The translations under genes and the position numbers were made by a program. Under the pieces are notes generated by a model. That model worked only from the letters and a program-made list of their open reading frames with translations, was not told the DNA's origin and did no database searches. DNA of 13,868 nucleotides from Oscillospiraceae bacterium. GTDB lineage: Bacteria; Bacillota; Clostridia; Oscillospirales; Oscillospiraceae. The stretch spans positions 1-13,868 of the forward strand of contig JAHHSF010000022.1 in assembly GCA_020025375.1 (NCBI GenBank), in the 5' to 3' direction. Shown piece after piece: positions 13,802 through 13,868 of this stretch (position 1 is the stretch's first letter; each line of letters starts with the position of its first letter).

Positions 13802-13868
13802 TTAATATGCAATTCCGTGCCAAAGCATAGCTTCTGCCACTTTCAGGAACCCGGCGATGTTGGCACCG
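13802..13868 (-). CDS. gdhA: Glutamate dehydrogenase, C-terminal 21 residues (5' part outside window)
   Basis: The minus strand from the window edge reads GANIAGFLKVAEAMLWHGIAY and then TAA. GANIAGF-KVA-AM is the highly conserved C-terminus of hexameric glutamate dehydrogenase, which interconverts glutamate and 2-oxoglutarate plus ammonia. Only this tail is visible, so cofactor type (NADP or NAD) cannot be decided from it. The recognition is from memory of the family and the fragment is short, but the match is specific. Confidence 0.8.
   Translation of the reverse strand, partial: GANIAGFLKVAEAMLWHGIAY

Noticed and set aside
1..13868. A novel defence, mobile or biosynthetic system
   Set aside because: Nearly all coding space is explained by known cell wall and division genes plus two accessory genes. 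No repeats, integrase, toxin-antitoxin pair or unusual gene set was seen.

Overview
This window carries the front part of a division and cell wall (dcw) gene cluster from a GC-rich, probably endospore-forming member of the Clostridia. The protein sequences and the compact cluster look most like Oscillospiraceae-type gut anaerobes, but the genus is a guess. The spore-forming assignment rests on a SpoVD/PBP2B-type transpeptidase preceded by a sequence very close to a sigma-E promoter. I see no mobile element, CRISPR array, rRNA or tRNA. Most of the window is housekeeping; the interesting material is regulatory.

Layout from right to left. At the right edge are the last 21 codons of a glutamate dehydrogenase (minus strand). 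A perfect 22-bp hairpin separates them from a plus-strand gene for an XRE-type regulator fused to a multi-pass membrane domain (12596-13687). A divergent gene (12425-10836, minus) encodes a large FAD-dependent dehydrogenase-like protein and ends in a clear intrinsic terminator. An AT-rich intergenic stretch of about 470 bases follows, holding the promoter and a repeat operator for mraZ.

The dcw run, all on the minus strand, is then: mraZ (regulator), rsmH (16S rRNA methyltransferase), ftsL-like (divisome bitopic protein), spoVD/pbpB (transpeptidase), murE, mraY, ftsW/spoVE, murG and murA, which runs off the left edge. Spacing is tight (1 to about 140 nt), suggesting one or a few overlapping transcripts.

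The genes cover the peptidoglycan pathway from UDP-GlcNAc enolpyruvyl transfer (MurA), through meso-diaminopimelate addition (MurE) and lipid I and II synthesis (MraY, MurG), to polymerisation and cross-linking (FtsW with the PBP). murF is absent from its usual place between murE and mraY. murD is absent between mraY and ftsW. murG is followed by murA rather than murC. Several start codons are chosen here downstream of the longest open frame because a Shine-Dalgarno sequence and family N-termini point to them (murG, ftsL, spoVD, murE, mraZ, the FAD protein and the XRE protein).
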